A DNA stretch of 64,000 nt from Clostridiales bacterium (GCA_018364155.1 JAGZMM010000002.1:1-64000); one strand, 5' to 3'; shown: positions 1-9,517, counted from the stretch's first letter. The notes: a model not told the origin generated them from the letters alone. Translations and numbers: made by a program.

Positions 1-23
1 TCGGTTTCGATCTTGTCCTATAT

Positions 24-99
24 TCCTCAATAGCTCAGTTGGTAGAGCATGCGGCTGTTAACCGCAGGGTCGTTGGTTCGAGTCCAACTTGAGGAGCCA
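24..99 (+). tRNA. tRNA-Asn (GTT)
   Basis: A complete cloverleaf can be folded. The acceptor stem 24-30 pairs with 89-95, the D-stem is GCTC/GAGC, and the anticodon loop CTGTTAA at 55-61 carries GTT at 57-59, which reads Asn codons. The T-arm contains GGTTCGAGTCC. The discriminator base is G96 and CCA is encoded at 97-99. Confidence 0.97.
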
Positions 100-100
100 G

Positions 101-134
101 AAAAAGCACTAAGGCAATCCTTGGTGCTTTTTTG
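101..134 (+). terminator. Intrinsic terminator after tRNA-Asn
   Basis: Stem AAGCACTAAGG pairs with CCTTGGTGCTT around a CAAT loop and is followed directly by a T-run. It lies 2-3 bp after the tRNA CCA, so it should end the tRNA transcript. Confidence 0.85.
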
Positions 135-192
135 TTTACGTATATTCTCGAATGCGTTTCGTTATTTAATGTCTGGTGCTTATTTAACAGAG

Positions 193-230
193 AATAGACA
201 CCTTTTGAAAAAACAAAAGGTGTCTATTTT
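193..230 (+). terminator. Hairpin with T-run, orphan terminator
   Basis: Stem AATAGACACCTTTTG (193-207) pairs with its complement ending near 227, and T-rich sequence follows. No gene clearly ends here. It may be a second tRNA terminator or a relic of a lost gene. Confidence 0.5.
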
Positions 231-660
231 GTTTTTGGAAGAGAAATTCTTATGGCTGCGCCTATCCCGCCGAATTGGACAATGCAGTTGACTTACTGTC
301 TGCTAGAGAATGGGGTATACCATGCTCCTCTTTTTCGCTCGAATTCAGCATCATCAAAGAAAAAGGTCAAATTTTGCGCAGTTTTTTCGGCTGGGTGGGA
401 CAGGTTTGTGTAACGCATAATGAGGAACGGATGACAGAAGACTTTTATCGGCAGCTATATATAAAGAAAGTTGTTGTGAAGGGTATCCATCTGATGTAGT
501 AGGCCCTATTTTAATACAATACCCCCTATATCCGGCCCAATGCCCTATGATGCAATCTTAAAACTGATTGGGAACAGCCATGCAACGATGTTGGAAATAT
601 AGGCAAAGGCGCTTTTATTCCAAATGAACCCAAATGCAACCCGCTCCATGTTCGTTTATA
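231..660. other. Gene-poor stretch, no supported gene
   Basis: The only open frame of note (275-499, plus) has no recognisable motif and no convincing ribosome site, and its composition is more AT-rich than the flanks. It may be decayed sequence downstream of the tRNA. Nothing else can be supported here. Confidence 0.5.
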
Positions 661-708
661 AAAGAACCCCTGCCCCGGCTTTTAGATGGACCGGGGCAGG
701 GGTTTTGT
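661..708 (-). terminator. Strong terminator of the first esterase gene
   Basis: The stem AACCCCTGCCCCGG (665-678) pairs perfectly with 691-704 around a 12-nt loop. T-rich sequence lies on both sides. It sits 20 bp past the stop of the minus-strand gene ending at 728. Confidence 0.85.
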
Positions 709-727
709 TTGTACGTTACTTCAATCG

Positions 728-3700
728 TTATCTTTTTACAAGAATCCCGACGGTCTGGGTGGACTTCGTAAAGACCCGGTCCGCGGAAGCAACGCCTACC
801 TGGAAGTCACGTGCGCCTGCGGAGCCAACACTGACCACATAAGACCAAATGCGCATATCGCCTTCGTCCTCATAGGTGCAGCTGATCGGCGCAAGCCCCA
901 TGCCGTTTTCGTTGAAGAGACGGACGTATTCGGTGTATTGGTTGGTCTTAAAGGTAACGGTGAAGGGCTCGTTTACCTTGGCAGAGCCAGGAAGTGAAAC
1001 GCCGAACAGCTTCGCTTGTCCAGTCGGCGCGTTGTTGATTTTGAAATCAACCGTTAAGCCGGTGTCATACCCGTCCACAAATACCTTCAGGCTACGGTCA
1101 CCCTTCGTGGCCAGAGAGAAGGTCAGCGTCCAGGTAATGGTGCCGTCCGGGTTTTCCGTCTTGCTGCGGGTGGTAGCAAGGCCATAACCGGCTTCACTGA
1201 CCAAATAGGGCTTTTCGATGCCGGCGTTCGTGTGGATGGTTACGGTAATAGTTCCGTTCGGTTCATACGTAACCTTGTCACTCGAGGCGGTAACCGCTAG
1301 ATCCAGGTTATCGATGGCCTGCTGCAAGGCTGCGATCAAGGGAGCCACATCGACTTGCAACGCATCGGGATCTTCCAAGGCGTCCATAAGGGCAGTCAGA
1401 GCGTTTACAACGGCTCCGGCAGATTCCGGGGTGAACATTTCGGGAATGATGGAGTCAAGCTGGCTGTAGACTTCTTCTGCCTTGTCCCGGTTGGCCAGAA
1501 CCTTGTCGGAGAAGCCTTCCAGACCCAAGTCTGCAAAGCCGTCGGCTACCATGCGAGCGAAGAAGGAAGAACCCTTACCTTCGAAGGGATGCACGCCGTC
1601 TGCCGTAATGACGTTCTCCAGCAGCCAGGTTACGCCCTTTTCTTGATATAACTGATAGGTTTCCTCATTGAAGTCGTAGCAGGGGATGCCCATTTCCGCC
1701 GCTACCTCCCGTGTTGCCTGGGCGTATTCCGGGAAGGAACGCGGAATTTCTTCTTCGGGCAAGAAGGGGCGCAGGGGATAGCTTTTATCGTTAGGGTCGC
1801 TCTCATTAAAGTTGCGGATATGAGACATCACGGTGATCAAAATCGGGGTCGCACCGCGGTCCAGAGCACCCTGCGCTGCCGTGCGAAGGAACTCCTTGAA
1901 CTGAGGAACAGTGGAGTACCGGCCCGCGTTGGTGGCATTTTTATCGTTGTGGCCGAACTGGATAGCCAGATAATCGCCGGGCTTGATGGTGGTCAGCAGG
2001 GGATCCATCACGTTGTCTGCTTCAAAGAAGCCGCGGATACCCCGTCCCGCGATGGCACGGTTATCCACATGGATGCCGGTCAGGTAATCGGCGATGTGAC
2101 CGCCCCAGCCCTGATACCGCTGGTTGTCGATGCCTACCGCGCCGGATTTGCTGGTAACAGTGGAGTCACCAATGATGTACAGGGTAGGCGTATCGCCTGC
2201 CGTACGCTTTTCCATGGGGGTAATTTCGATGGCGTTGACCTTGGCGTTGTTTCCTAAGAAGCTGATTTCCAGCACGCCGTTGACAATGGCTACCGGATAA
2301 GAAGCGGTGTTAAAAGAACCGGCGTTGACGTTTCCGGCCTTCTTCTTGGCGGCATTGTTCATGGTGTAGCCCACATTGGAGGCTTCCTGCGCGTCGCCAG
2401 CAGTTACCTTAACCGTGTAGTCGCCTGCGGGCAGCTTTACCGAGAACTTAGCGCCGGTGACGGTGACAAAGTCGGACGTGAGCGCGTCCTCGGTGCCGCG
2501 GTCCACGTCGGCCACTGTGGACTCCACAGAGAAGCCGTAAGCCGCGTCGCCGGTGAACTTATCCGCTGCAGTTACCTTGGTGTAGCCGTCGGCCACAGCA
2601 CCAGACCCAAAGTCAAACTTATAGGTATTGATAGCCGAAACCAGGTTTTGAATGGCGTTTTCAATGGCGGTCTTGGCCGCGTCCGCATCGCTGCGGGTCT
2701 TGGTCAGCGCATTATCCACCACATCCTGTCCCTGTGCCAGGGCGGCGGTCAGGTCAGAGTAAGACTCCGCCGTCCAGTCGTTGGGGTCAAGGGCAGCACC
2801 CTTTGCCATGGCAGCCTCCAGGGTACGGGTGGAAATGGGCTTTGCAGTGACGCCCTCGGTCAGTGTCCCGGTGGCATAGGCAGCAAGACCGGTATCCGAC
2901 TTGGAGAGCAGATAGGAAAGCTGGCTTGCGGCCAGGGTAGCCGCCGCACCGTCTTTAAAGTGAGTGCAGTCGCTGGAAACCTCGGCGAGATAGCGGGCCC
3001 AGCCGATGTGGTTATAATATTCGATGGTGTAGTAGTTGAACTCCACCAGCTCCACGTCCTGCTCGGCGGCCAGCTCACGCTGGGCGTCGGTCCAGGCCTG
3101 GAAGGAATTGAGGAAGGTGTTCCCTTCCACCTTGTTGCCGTTTTCGGTAAAGCCGCGGTTGGGGGGCGTTACCAGAATCGGGGTGGCGCCGAACGCACGG
3201 ACAGCGTCCACATACTTCGCAAGCCACTCCTTGAACTCCGCCGGATTGGAGTACCGGTTGGGACGAATAGGCGTGCAGTCGTTATGGCCGAACTGAATCA
3301 GCACATAGTCGCCGGGCTTTAGGTTCAGAAGAACGCTGTCGTTGAAGAGCCCATCGGCCAGATAATCACGGGCCGACTTGCCGCCCATGGCGGTATTGTT
3401 GACGAGGACCGCATCGGTCATAAATTCGGCCAGATGGTTGCCCCAGCCGGTTTCCGGCTTATTGGTGGCAGAACCATAGGCGGTGGAATCGCTGCACACA
3501 TAGACCGTGGGTTTGATACCCGGGGTCCCCTCGGATGCAGAGGAAACCTTGGTGACTTCCACCGCATTGAGGCGGGAATTGGTGCCGGTCAGTTGAATGG
3601 TCAGCTGTCCGTCGTAAACCGCCACTTGTTTGGTGGTCTCGCGGAATTCGCCTGCCTTTGTGGTGCGCGCGCCCTTCGGAATCGAGCTCTCATTGGGCAG

Positions 3701-4183
3701 AGAGACGTAATAAGGTGCGAAGGAACGCATGTCCTCAACGATGGCACCGGAAACCGTGTCTTCGTTGAAGTCGCCCTGGATAGTCTTAACGGTGTAAATG
3801 CCGTTTGGAACGTCTAGGACAAAAGTCGGATAAGAGAAATGAATGTAGTTTCCGTCCTCGGCGTTTGTGGGTGCGGTGATGTCTGAGCCGTCCTGAACGG
3901 TGTTGCCGGAAACCCAGTCGGACTTCAAGGCGTCCGCATTGGCCCGGTCGCCGGCGGTCACGGTAATGCGCTCATCGTTGAGCCAGCCATAACCGGTCGC
4001 CTCGTCGTAAAGGGTTTGCGGAGTGACCTTCGTGTAGCCGGCCGCTACCGCGCTGTCAGCCGTGCCAAAGTCGAACTTCGCCTCGGTGAAGTTCTCGTCG
4101 GCCGCCAGGGCGCCCATTGTGGGAACCAGGCTGAGCAGCAGGGAAAGGACCAGCGCGAGTGCCAGAGATTTTCTTGCTTTCAT
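728..4183 (-). CDS. Secreted multidomain SGNH/CE12-type esterase, paralogue 1
   Basis: A 1151-aa exported protein. Residues 1-27 form a signal peptide (MKARKSLALALVLSLLLSLV, then an ALA-A cleavage site). Domains in order: carbohydrate-binding-like module (about 35-213, starting KFDFGTADS); SGNH hydrolase 1 (about 226-436) with Ser233 in SDST, GHND 299-302 and Asp405/His408; a helical FIVAR-like linker (about 450-518); a second binding module (521-660); SGNH hydrolase 2 with Ser674, GHND 744-747 and Asp862/His865; then two Ig-like repeats (about 963-1050 and 1053-1151). Both catalytic sets look intact. The family resembles rhamnogalacturonan acetylesterases, so pectin deacetylation is the likely role. 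This is inferred, and the substrate is unknown. An in-frame ATG lies at 4207, but the AGGAG site and signal peptide favour 4183. No dockerin, LPXTG or SLH anchor is seen. A close paralogue lies directly upstream. Confidence 0.85.
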   Translation of the reverse strand: MKARKSLALALVLSLLLSLVPTMGALAADENFTEAKFDFGTADSAVAAGYTKVTPQTLYDEATGYGWLNDERITVTAGDRANADALKSDWVSGNTVQDGSDITAPTNAEDGNYIHFSYPTFVLDVPNGIYTVKTIQGDFNEDTVSGAIVEDMRSFAPYYVSLPNESSIPKGARTTKAGEFRETTKQVAVYDGQLTIQLTGTNSRLNAVEVTKVSSASEGTPGIKPTVYVCSDSTAYGSATNKPETGWGNHLAEFMTDAVLVNNTAMGGKSARDYLADGLFNDSVLLNLKPGDYVLIQFGHNDCTPIRPNRYSNPAEFKEWLAKYVDAVRAFGATPILVTPPNRGFTENGNKVEGNTFLNSFQAWTDAQRELAAEQDVELVEFNYYTIEYYNHIGWARYLAEVSSDCTHFKDGAAATLAASQLSYLLSKSDTGLAAYATGTLTEGVTAKPISTRTLEAAMAKGAALDPNDWTAESYSDLTAALAQGQDVVDNALTKTRSDADAAKTAIENAIQNLVSAINTYKFDFGSGAVADGYTKVTAADKFTGDAAYGFSVESTVADVDRGTEDALTSDFVTVTGAKFSVKLPAGDYTVKVTAGDAQEASNVGYTMNNAAKKKAGNVNAGSFNTASYPVAIVNGVLEISFLGNNAKVNAIEITPMEKRTAGDTPTLYIIGDSTVTSKSGAVGIDNQRYQGWGGHIADYLTGIHVDNRAIAGRGIRGFFEADNVMDPLLTTIKPGDYLAIQFGHNDKNATNAGRYSTVPQFKEFLRTAAQGALDRGATPILITVMSHIRNFNESDPNDKSYPLRPFLPEEEIPRSFPEYAQATREVAAEMGIPCYDFNEETYQLYQEKGVTWLLENVITADGVHPFEGKGSSFFARMVADGFADLGLEGFSDKVLANRDKAEEVYSQLDSIIPEMFTPESAGAVVNALTALMDALEDPDALQVDVAPLIAALQQAIDNLDLAVTASSDKVTYEPNGTITVTIHTNAGIEKPYLVSEAGYGLATTRSKTENPDGTITWTLTFSLATKGDRSLKVFVDGYDTGLTVDFKINNAPTGQAKLFGVSLPGSAKVNEPFTVTFKTNQYTEYVRLFNENGMGLAPISCTYEDEGDMRIWSYVVSVGSAGARDFQVGVASADRVFTKSTQTVGILVKR

Positions 4184-4235
4184 CTTCCTTTGCAACTCCT
4201 TCTTCATCTGGTTTGTCACACCAAGTGATACTATT

Positions 4236-4264
4236 ATCATAATAAAAATTTTGAGTAGAGTCAA
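4236..4264 (-). promoter_or_regulatory. Sigma-A promoter of esterase gene 1
   Basis: On the minus strand TTGACT (4259-4264) and TATGAT (4236-4241) are separated by 17 nt. This leaves a leader of about 45 nt before the ATG at 4183, so gene 1 need not depend on read-through from gene 2. Confidence 0.75.
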
Positions 4265-4364
4265 TGAAAAAACGGAAAAATCGCACAATAGATTCCAAAA
4301 TTTATAAGAAAGATACATCTGTTTTCCTGAAAAGCAGTCAAAAGTATGTTCATACAAGTAATTT

Positions 4365-4410
4365 GGCAAAAAAGCGCCCCCGGCACTGGCGGAAAGCCAA
4401 TACCGGGGGC
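4365..4410 (-). terminator. Terminator of esterase gene 2
   Basis: GCCCCCGG (4376-4383) pairs with CCGGGGGC (4403-4410), with further pairing in the loop. On the minus strand a CGCTTTTTT tract follows. It separates the two esterase genes into independent transcripts. Confidence 0.85.
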
Positions 4411-4435
4411 AAAGAAAGAAGAAGAAACAAAAACG

Positions 4436-7400
4436 TTATCGGCGCACTTGGATGGAAACCGTCTGACGAGACTGGGTAAAGACGCGGTCCGCAGAAGCAA
4501 CGCCTGCATGGAATTCACGGATGCCCACGGAACCAACGCTGGTCACATAAGTCCACACGCGAACACCGTCCACATCCTCATAGGTGCAGCTGATGGGAGC
4601 CAGACCCATACCGTTTTCATTGAAAAGACGGACATATTCTGTATGCGTGTTCGTCTCGAAGGTGACGGTAAAGGGTTCGTTGACCTTTGCCGTCTCGGGA
4701 ACGCTCACAGAATAGAGCTTCGCTTTGCCAGTGGCAACGTTGTCAATCTTAAAGTTGACGGCCACGCCGGTGTCTTCGCCATCGGCATAGACCTTCAAGG
4801 TGCGGTTGCCCTTGGTGGCCAGGGAGAAGGTGAGGATCCAGGTCTTGGTGCCATCCTCGTTGTCAATCACTTCGCGGCTGGTAGCCAGGCCGTTGCCGGA
4901 CTCGCTGACCAAATACGCTTTTTCCACCGTGTCGGGGGTGTTGATGGTGACGGTGATGGTTTCGTTGGGCTCATACTGCTCCTTGTCCGCAGAAGCGGTG
5001 GTCTCGGGCAGCACAGCGTTGAGGCTGTAGATCTCCACGCCGTTTAACTTCATCAGGAAGCCCGGGAACTCCAGGTTCAGCTGGCCGTCGGCCACTTCCA
5101 CCAGGAAGTAGTTCTCGCTGTAGCTGCCGCCAACGCAGTTGAAGGAAGTGTTGAGGTTGATGCCCTCGGCGTACACACCGCCGCTGGACGCATCAGAGGC
5201 GTCGCCCTGGATGGTGTGTACCAGGTACTTGCCGTTGGGCAGGTCTACCTTAAATTCCGGATAGATGCTGCCGTCTCTGGTAACCTGGAAGGCGCCCTCG
5301 GCAAAGTCGCTGTACAGCGCATCGGAAGTGGCACGGTCGCTGTCGGTGACCGCAACAGAATCCGACCAGCCGTAGCCAAGTTCCGGCGTATAGAGGGTGT
5401 CGGCAGTCACGCCGGTGTAGCCGCTTGCAACGGCGCCGGAGCCGAAGTCAAAGAAATAGGTGGCGTCCACAATGGATCTGGCGCGTTCGCCTGCCTTTTC
5501 CAGAGTAGTGTAGGCTGCATTGTAATCGTCCGCCGTGGCATTGGAATTTGCCAGAACTGCTGTAGCAGCCTTCAGGGCATTTTCCATTCTCGCAACGTCG
5601 GCTGCGTCGAGCGTCTCGACCCGCATACCTCTCCACTCTTCAAATGCAGCCTTTGCCTCGGTAACCAGATTGAGAAGCTTGGTGTACTCGGCAGAAGCCG
5701 TCTTGGGCAGGGTCAGAGTGCTGGAAGCAACCGACACGCCCGCATCGTTGTAAGCGAGGATGGAGAAATCGTAGCTTTCGCCGGCAGTCAGACCGGTAAC
5801 GGTAGCCTGGGGATACACGACGCCCGCGTATTCCTTCCAATCGGAAGCAGAGGACGCCTTATAGCGCACCACATAGTAATCCGCATCGTCCTGGTCGTCC
5901 CAAGTGATGGTGGCGCTGGTGCCGGCGGATTCCTTGGCATAAAGGCCGGAGGGCTGTGCCGGGGCCTGGGTGGCGACCGCCTTGGGCGTATAGCCTGCGG
6001 CCAGCTTGTCGTCCAGCTTCGCCATTTCGGAAGCGATGTAAGACGCGACCACATCTGCGCCGTAGCTCTGCAGATGGACGCCGTCACCGTTGCCCAGGTT
6101 ACCGGATTCCAGCGTGCTGCCGGTAAAGATACCCGGCATTACGAACAGGTGTATTGCTTGGCTGCGGATGGCGCCCATGGAGGCTTCCAGATCGTTGGTA
6201 TACTGGAAGTTGTCGATAAAGGCAACGCCCTTTTCTTCCGCAACTGCCTTGAGGGCATTTCGCATATTATCGAGGGCTTTATAGTCCGAGGATGCCGTTC
6301 CTACACCGCCGCGCATGGAGGAAGTGGAGGAAACCAAAATCGGAGTGGCGCCGCGCTGCATCGCGCCGTCCACGTACTGGCGCACCAAGTCTTTCCAGGC
6401 ATCGGTGCTGCCAGTGGTCTTTTCATTGAAGCCGAAGTTGTACACCAGGTAATCGCCCGGCTGGATCTGCTCTAAGACCATTTCCAGACGGCCTTCCTTG
6501 ATGTTGCGGTCGGCGGTGCGAGCGCCGATGGCCCAGTTTTCCACATTGATCTTTTCCCGATCAAAGTAGTTGGCCAGCATCTGGCCCCAGCCGCGCTGCG
6601 GGTCGTTGAACTGGGCATAGCTGTCGGCAACCGAGTCGCCCACCACATAGACAGTGGGGATGTCGCCGGCGTTGCGCGTAAACTGCTTGGTAATTTCAAT
6701 GCCGTTGATCTTGGCACCGGAGCTGGGGAAGGTAATGGTCATCTGGCCGTCGTAAACGGAGACGGTAAAGGTTTCGTCATAGTATTCGCCGGCCGGCACG
6801 TTGAGAACGTTGGTGGCCACATTGTTCCAGCCGCGGCGCACCTGGCGCGGCACATTCTCAATGGAGTACTGCACGGCGGTGGCGGCAGAGGCGTCGCCAG
6901 AGAGAATGCGCACGTCGTACTCGCCGTTCTCCAGATCAATGACAAAGGTTTGGTTTTTCGCAGTGGTCTGTACAAAGTCCGATTTGAGCGCATCGTCGCC
7001 GCTGCCCGCCACGGCGTTTATGCCGGTGGTGGTCCAGCCGTAGCCCTTGGCCGCGTCGTACGCGTCGTTGGTAACCGGAGTGTAGCCGCTGGCGGTGGCG
7101 CCGGAGCCGAAGTCAAACTTCTCGGCAACACCCGGGCCCATTTTGCCGGTGGCATAGGGAGCCAGGCCGGTATCCGATTTGGAGATCAAATAGGAAAGCT
7201 GGCTTGCGGCACGGTCGGCAGCAGGGCCGTCCTTAAAGTGGGTGCCGTCGGTGGAGACCGACGCATAGAACTCGTCGCAGCCGATGTAGTTATAATACTC
7301 AATGGTATAATAGTTGAATTCGATCAGATCCACGTCTTTTTCGGCGGCCAGCTCACGCTGGGCGTCGGTCCAAGCCTGGAAGGAGTTTAGAAAGGTGGTG

Positions 7401-8482
7401 CCGGGGGTCGTATACTTACCGCCGGTAATCATGTTGCCGTTTTCCGTATAGCCGCGGTTGGGGGGCGTAACGAGAATCGGAGTGGCGCCGAAGGCGCGCA
7501 CGGCGTCCACATACTTCGCAAGCCATTCCTTAAACTCAGCGGGATTGGAATAGCGGTTGGGACGCACAGGGGTGCAGTCGTTGTGACCAAACTGGATCAG
7601 CACGTAGTCGCCGGGCTTAATCTTGGTCATAACGTTGTCGTTGAAAAGGCTGTCAGCCAGATAGTCACGGGCCGACTTGCCGCCCATGGCGGTGTTATTG
7701 ACGATCACATCGTCGGTCATATAGTCGGCGATATGGTTGCCCCAGCCGGTTTCCGGCTTATTGGTGGCAGAACCATATGCAGTGGAGTCGCTGCAGATGT
7801 AAACCGTGGGCTTAGCGCCGGCAGTGGCTTCCGATACAAAGGAAACCTTGCTGATCTCCACCGCGTTAAGGCGGGAGTTGGTGCCGGTGAGCTCGATGGT
7901 CAGCTGTCCGTCATAGACGGCCACCTGCTTGGTGGTCTCCTTGAAGGAGCCCGCAGCGGTGGTGTTGACGCTGGTGGGAATCGAGCTTTCGTTGGGCAAA
8001 GACTTATAGTAGGGCGCGAAAGCACGCATGTCTTCGACGATGGCGCCGGTGACGGTAGACGTGTTATAATCGCCCTGGATGGTCTTTACCGTATAGATGC
8101 CGTTGGGCAGGTCCACCACAAAGGTCGGATAAACAAAGTGGATGTAGTCGCCGTCCTCAGCGTTGGCCGGGGCGGTGATGTCCGCGCCATCCTGTACGGT
8201 GTTGCCGGTGACCCAGTCAGACTTCAGGGCGTTTGCGTTGCCGCTGTCGCCTGCCGTCACCGTAATGCGCTCATCATTGAGCCAGCCGTAACCGACCGCC
8301 GGGTCGTAGGCCGTTTGCGGGGTGACCTTCGTATAGCCGTTTTCCACTGCACTGTCAGCCGTACCAAAGTCAAACTTCGCTTGGGTGAAGGTCTCATCAT
8401 AAGCGAATACGCCCATGGTGGGGACCAGGCTGAGCAGCAAGGAAAGGACCAGCACGAGAGCCAGGGATTTTCTTGCTTTCAT
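4436..8482 (-). CDS. Secreted multidomain SGNH/CE12-type esterase, paralogue 2
   Basis: A 1348-aa exported protein whose first 440 residues closely match paralogue 1. It has the same signal peptide, the same binding module, and SGNH domain 1 with Ser233, GHND 299-302 and Asp412/His415. A second binding module follows (about 454-598), then SGNH domain 2 (about 608-830) with GDS 615-617 and Asp800/His803. The third block here reads GFNE (684-687) instead of GHND, so it keeps the oxyanion-hole Asn but is diverged. Next come a fibronectin type III domain (about 839-925), a helical linker, a third binding module (about 1008-1155) and the same two C-terminal Ig-like repeats. The start at 8482 is preferred over an ATG at 8494, which would touch the AAGGAG site. 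The likely role is extracellular deacetylation of plant pectin-like glycan. The exact substrate is inferred. Confidence 0.85.
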   Translation of the reverse strand: MKARKSLALVLVLSLLLSLVPTMGVFAYDETFTQAKFDFGTADSAVENGYTKVTPQTAYDPAVGYGWLNDERITVTAGDSGNANALKSDWVTGNTVQDGADITAPANAEDGDYIHFVYPTFVVDLPNGIYTVKTIQGDYNTSTVTGAIVEDMRAFAPYYKSLPNESSIPTSVNTTAAGSFKETTKQVAVYDGQLTIELTGTNSRLNAVEISKVSFVSEATAGAKPTVYICSDSTAYGSATNKPETGWGNHIADYMTDDVIVNNTAMGGKSARDYLADSLFNDNVMTKIKPGDYVLIQFGHNDCTPVRPNRYSNPAEFKEWLAKYVDAVRAFGATPILVTPPNRGYTENGNMITGGKYTTPGTTFLNSFQAWTDAQRELAAEKDVDLIEFNYYTIEYYNYIGCDEFYASVSTDGTHFKDGPAADRAASQLSYLISKSDTGLAPYATGKMGPGVAEKFDFGSGATASGYTPVTNDAYDAAKGYGWTTTGINAVAGSGDDALKSDFVQTTAKNQTFVIDLENGEYDVRILSGDASAATAVQYSIENVPRQVRRGWNNVATNVLNVPAGEYYDETFTVSVYDGQMTITFPSSGAKINGIEITKQFTRNAGDIPTVYVVGDSVADSYAQFNDPQRGWGQMLANYFDREKINVENWAIGARTADRNIKEGRLEMVLEQIQPGDYLVYNFGFNEKTTGSTDAWKDLVRQYVDGAMQRGATPILVSSTSSMRGGVGTASSDYKALDNMRNALKAVAEEKGVAFIDNFQYTNDLEASMGAIRSQAIHLFVMPGIFTGSTLESGNLGNGDGVHLQSYGADVVASYIASEMAKLDDKLAAGYTPKAVATQAPAQPSGLYAKESAGTSATITWDDQDDADYYVVRYKASSASDWKEYAGVVYPQATVTGLTAGESYDFSILAYNDAGVSVASSTLTLPKTASAEYTKLLNLVTEAKAAFEEWRGMRVETLDAADVARMENALKAATAVLANSNATADDYNAAYTTLEKAGERARSIVDATYFFDFGSGAVASGYTGVTADTLYTPELGYGWSDSVAVTDSDRATSDALYSDFAEGAFQVTRDGSIYPEFKVDLPNGKYLVHTIQGDASDASSGGVYAEGINLNTSFNCVGGSYSENYFLVEVADGQLNLEFPGFLMKLNGVEIYSLNAVLPETTASADKEQYEPNETITVTINTPDTVEKAYLVSESGNGLATSREVIDNEDGTKTWILTFSLATKGNRTLKVYADGEDTGVAVNFKIDNVATGKAKLYSVSVPETAKVNEPFTVTFETNTHTEYVRLFNENGMGLAPISCTYEDVDGVRVWTYVTSVGSVGIREFHAGVASADRVFTQSRQTVSIQVRR

Positions 8483-8650
8483 CGTTGTTTGCATCTCCTT
8501 ATTTGTTTTTTCCCGATTCTACCAAATGGGGAATATCATGCGGCCTTGCACAAAGAGACCGCCGGTGTGGCAGGACTGCACATCCCTCCTTTCGGCAATC
8601 TATACAGAACCAGGTACGCAGAACAAAAGAAAATAATCGGTTCTTTTCTA

Positions 8651-8679
8651 ATATTAACCGCCTTGTCGCATAAAATCAA
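8651..8679 (-). promoter_or_regulatory. Sigma-A promoter of esterase gene 2
   Basis: Minus-strand TTGATT (8674-8679) and TAATAT (8651-8656) are separated by 17 nt. They leave a leader of about 160 nt before the ATG at 8482. The leader shows no clear riboswitch fold by eye. Confidence 0.65.
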
Positions 8680-8810
8680 GCAAATTCAACAAATTTACAT
8701 ATGATAAATGTACTTACAATTATTTTTTACACATAAGCCGTCACATTTCCGCTCATTGACATAGACGGAAAGAAAAGATGCAAAAAAATGAGAAGGAGAA
8801 GAGCAGGGCC

Positions 8811-8839
8811 TTGATTTTAAGAGGCAATCGTGGTAAATT
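8811..8839 (+). promoter_or_regulatory. Probable promoter of the SLOG gene
   Basis: TTGATT (8811-8816) and TAAATT (8834-8839) are separated by 17 nt, about 60 bp upstream of the ATG at 8902. Confidence 0.5.
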
Positions 8840-8901
8840 GGAAAAGCTTCGAACGTAAGTTTGAAAATCTATGATTTTGATTGCATGTAAGGAGTAGAAC
8901 C

Positions 8902-9387
8902 ATGGAATACAGCAAAGAGCAATGCTGCTGCTTTACCGGCCACCGCCGTGTGCCGGAGGAGCAGATCATCGAGATCAAACGCCGGCTGGAGGACATTATG
9001 GAGGACCTGATCGGCCGGGGAGTGGAGTATTTTTGGTTCGGCGGCGCTTTGGGGTTTGATACCGCCGCAGCGCTGACTGCGCTGACCCTGCGGGAGCAAT
9101 ATTCCTTTATCAAAGTGATCCTGGTACTCCCCTGCCGTAACCAGTCCAGCGTCTGGCGGCAGCCGGATGTGGATGTGTACAACTGGATCATCTCCCAAGC
9201 GGACGAGATCATTTACACAGCGGACGACTATGACCCTGGTTGTATGCACAGGCGCAACCATTACCTGGTGGACCACTGCACGTTTTGTGTCTATTACCTC
9301 ACCCAGCAGCGGGGCGGGACCTTTGCCACCGTCAAATACGCCCGCAGCCGAGGTCTGACCTTGATTCCGGTGGCCGACGGTTTCTGA
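8902..9387 (+). CDS. SLOG-family (YpsA/DUF1273-like) protein
   Basis: A 161-aa cytosolic protein. The N-terminus has the CCFTGHR signature followed by FGGALGFDTAAA, which resembles the nucleotide-binding fold of the SLOG superfamily (YpsA/DUF1273, related to DprA and LOG proteins). The C-terminal part includes YYLTQQRGGTFATVKYARSRG, the ligand-loop region typical of these proteins (positions about 131-150). AAGGAG at 8889-8894 supports the ATG at 8902. A TTG at 8881 is in frame but has no ribosome site. The gene stands alone with its own promoter. Family members are proposed nucleotide-derivative sensors. No specific function can be assigned. Confidence 0.8.
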   Translation: MEYSKEQCCCFTGHRRVPEEQIIEIKRRLEDIMEDLIGRGVEYFWFGGALGFDTAAALTALTLREQYSFIKVILVLPCRNQSSVWRQPDVDVYNWIISQADEIIYTADDYDPGCMHRRNHYLVDHCTFCVYYLTQQRGGTFATVKYARSRGLTLIPVADGF

Positions 9388-9453
9388 TGCGCCCGGGGCC
9401 AAAATATGATATCCTAGAACGCAAAAGGCGCCGCCTGGCTGCGACGGCGAAAG

Positions 9454-9495
9454 GGATGCTCCATCCCCGCCCTATCCAGCGGGGATGGAGCATCC
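9454..9495. repeat. Perfect 17-bp inverted repeat before the phosphoesterase gene
   Basis: GGATGCTCCATCCCCGC (9454-9470) pairs perfectly with 9479-9495 around the 8-nt loop CCTATCCA. No T-run follows. The ribosome site of the next gene starts 8 nt later. Confidence 0.85.
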
Positions 9496-9517
9496 ATGGA
9501 AATAAGGAGGGCGACGG

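Noticed and set aside
275..499. 74-codon plus-strand frame after the tRNA
   Set aside because: No ribosome site, no recognisable motif, and starts in unannotated AT-rich sequence. It may be a relic but cannot be supported.
4184..4369. N-terminal extension of esterase 1 to 1213 residues
   Set aside because: It would run through the promoter (4236-4264), lacks a ribosome site, and would put about 60 residues in front of a clear signal peptide.
5216..6475. A 419-codon plus-strand open frame within esterase 2
   Set aside because: It is the complement of a protein with signal peptide, catalytic motifs and domain homology. GC-rich third positions create such shadows.
7583..8704. A 373-codon plus-strand open frame over the 5' end of esterase 2
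   Set aside because: Shadow of the conserved SGNH domain 1. The same shadow appears opposite paralogue 1.
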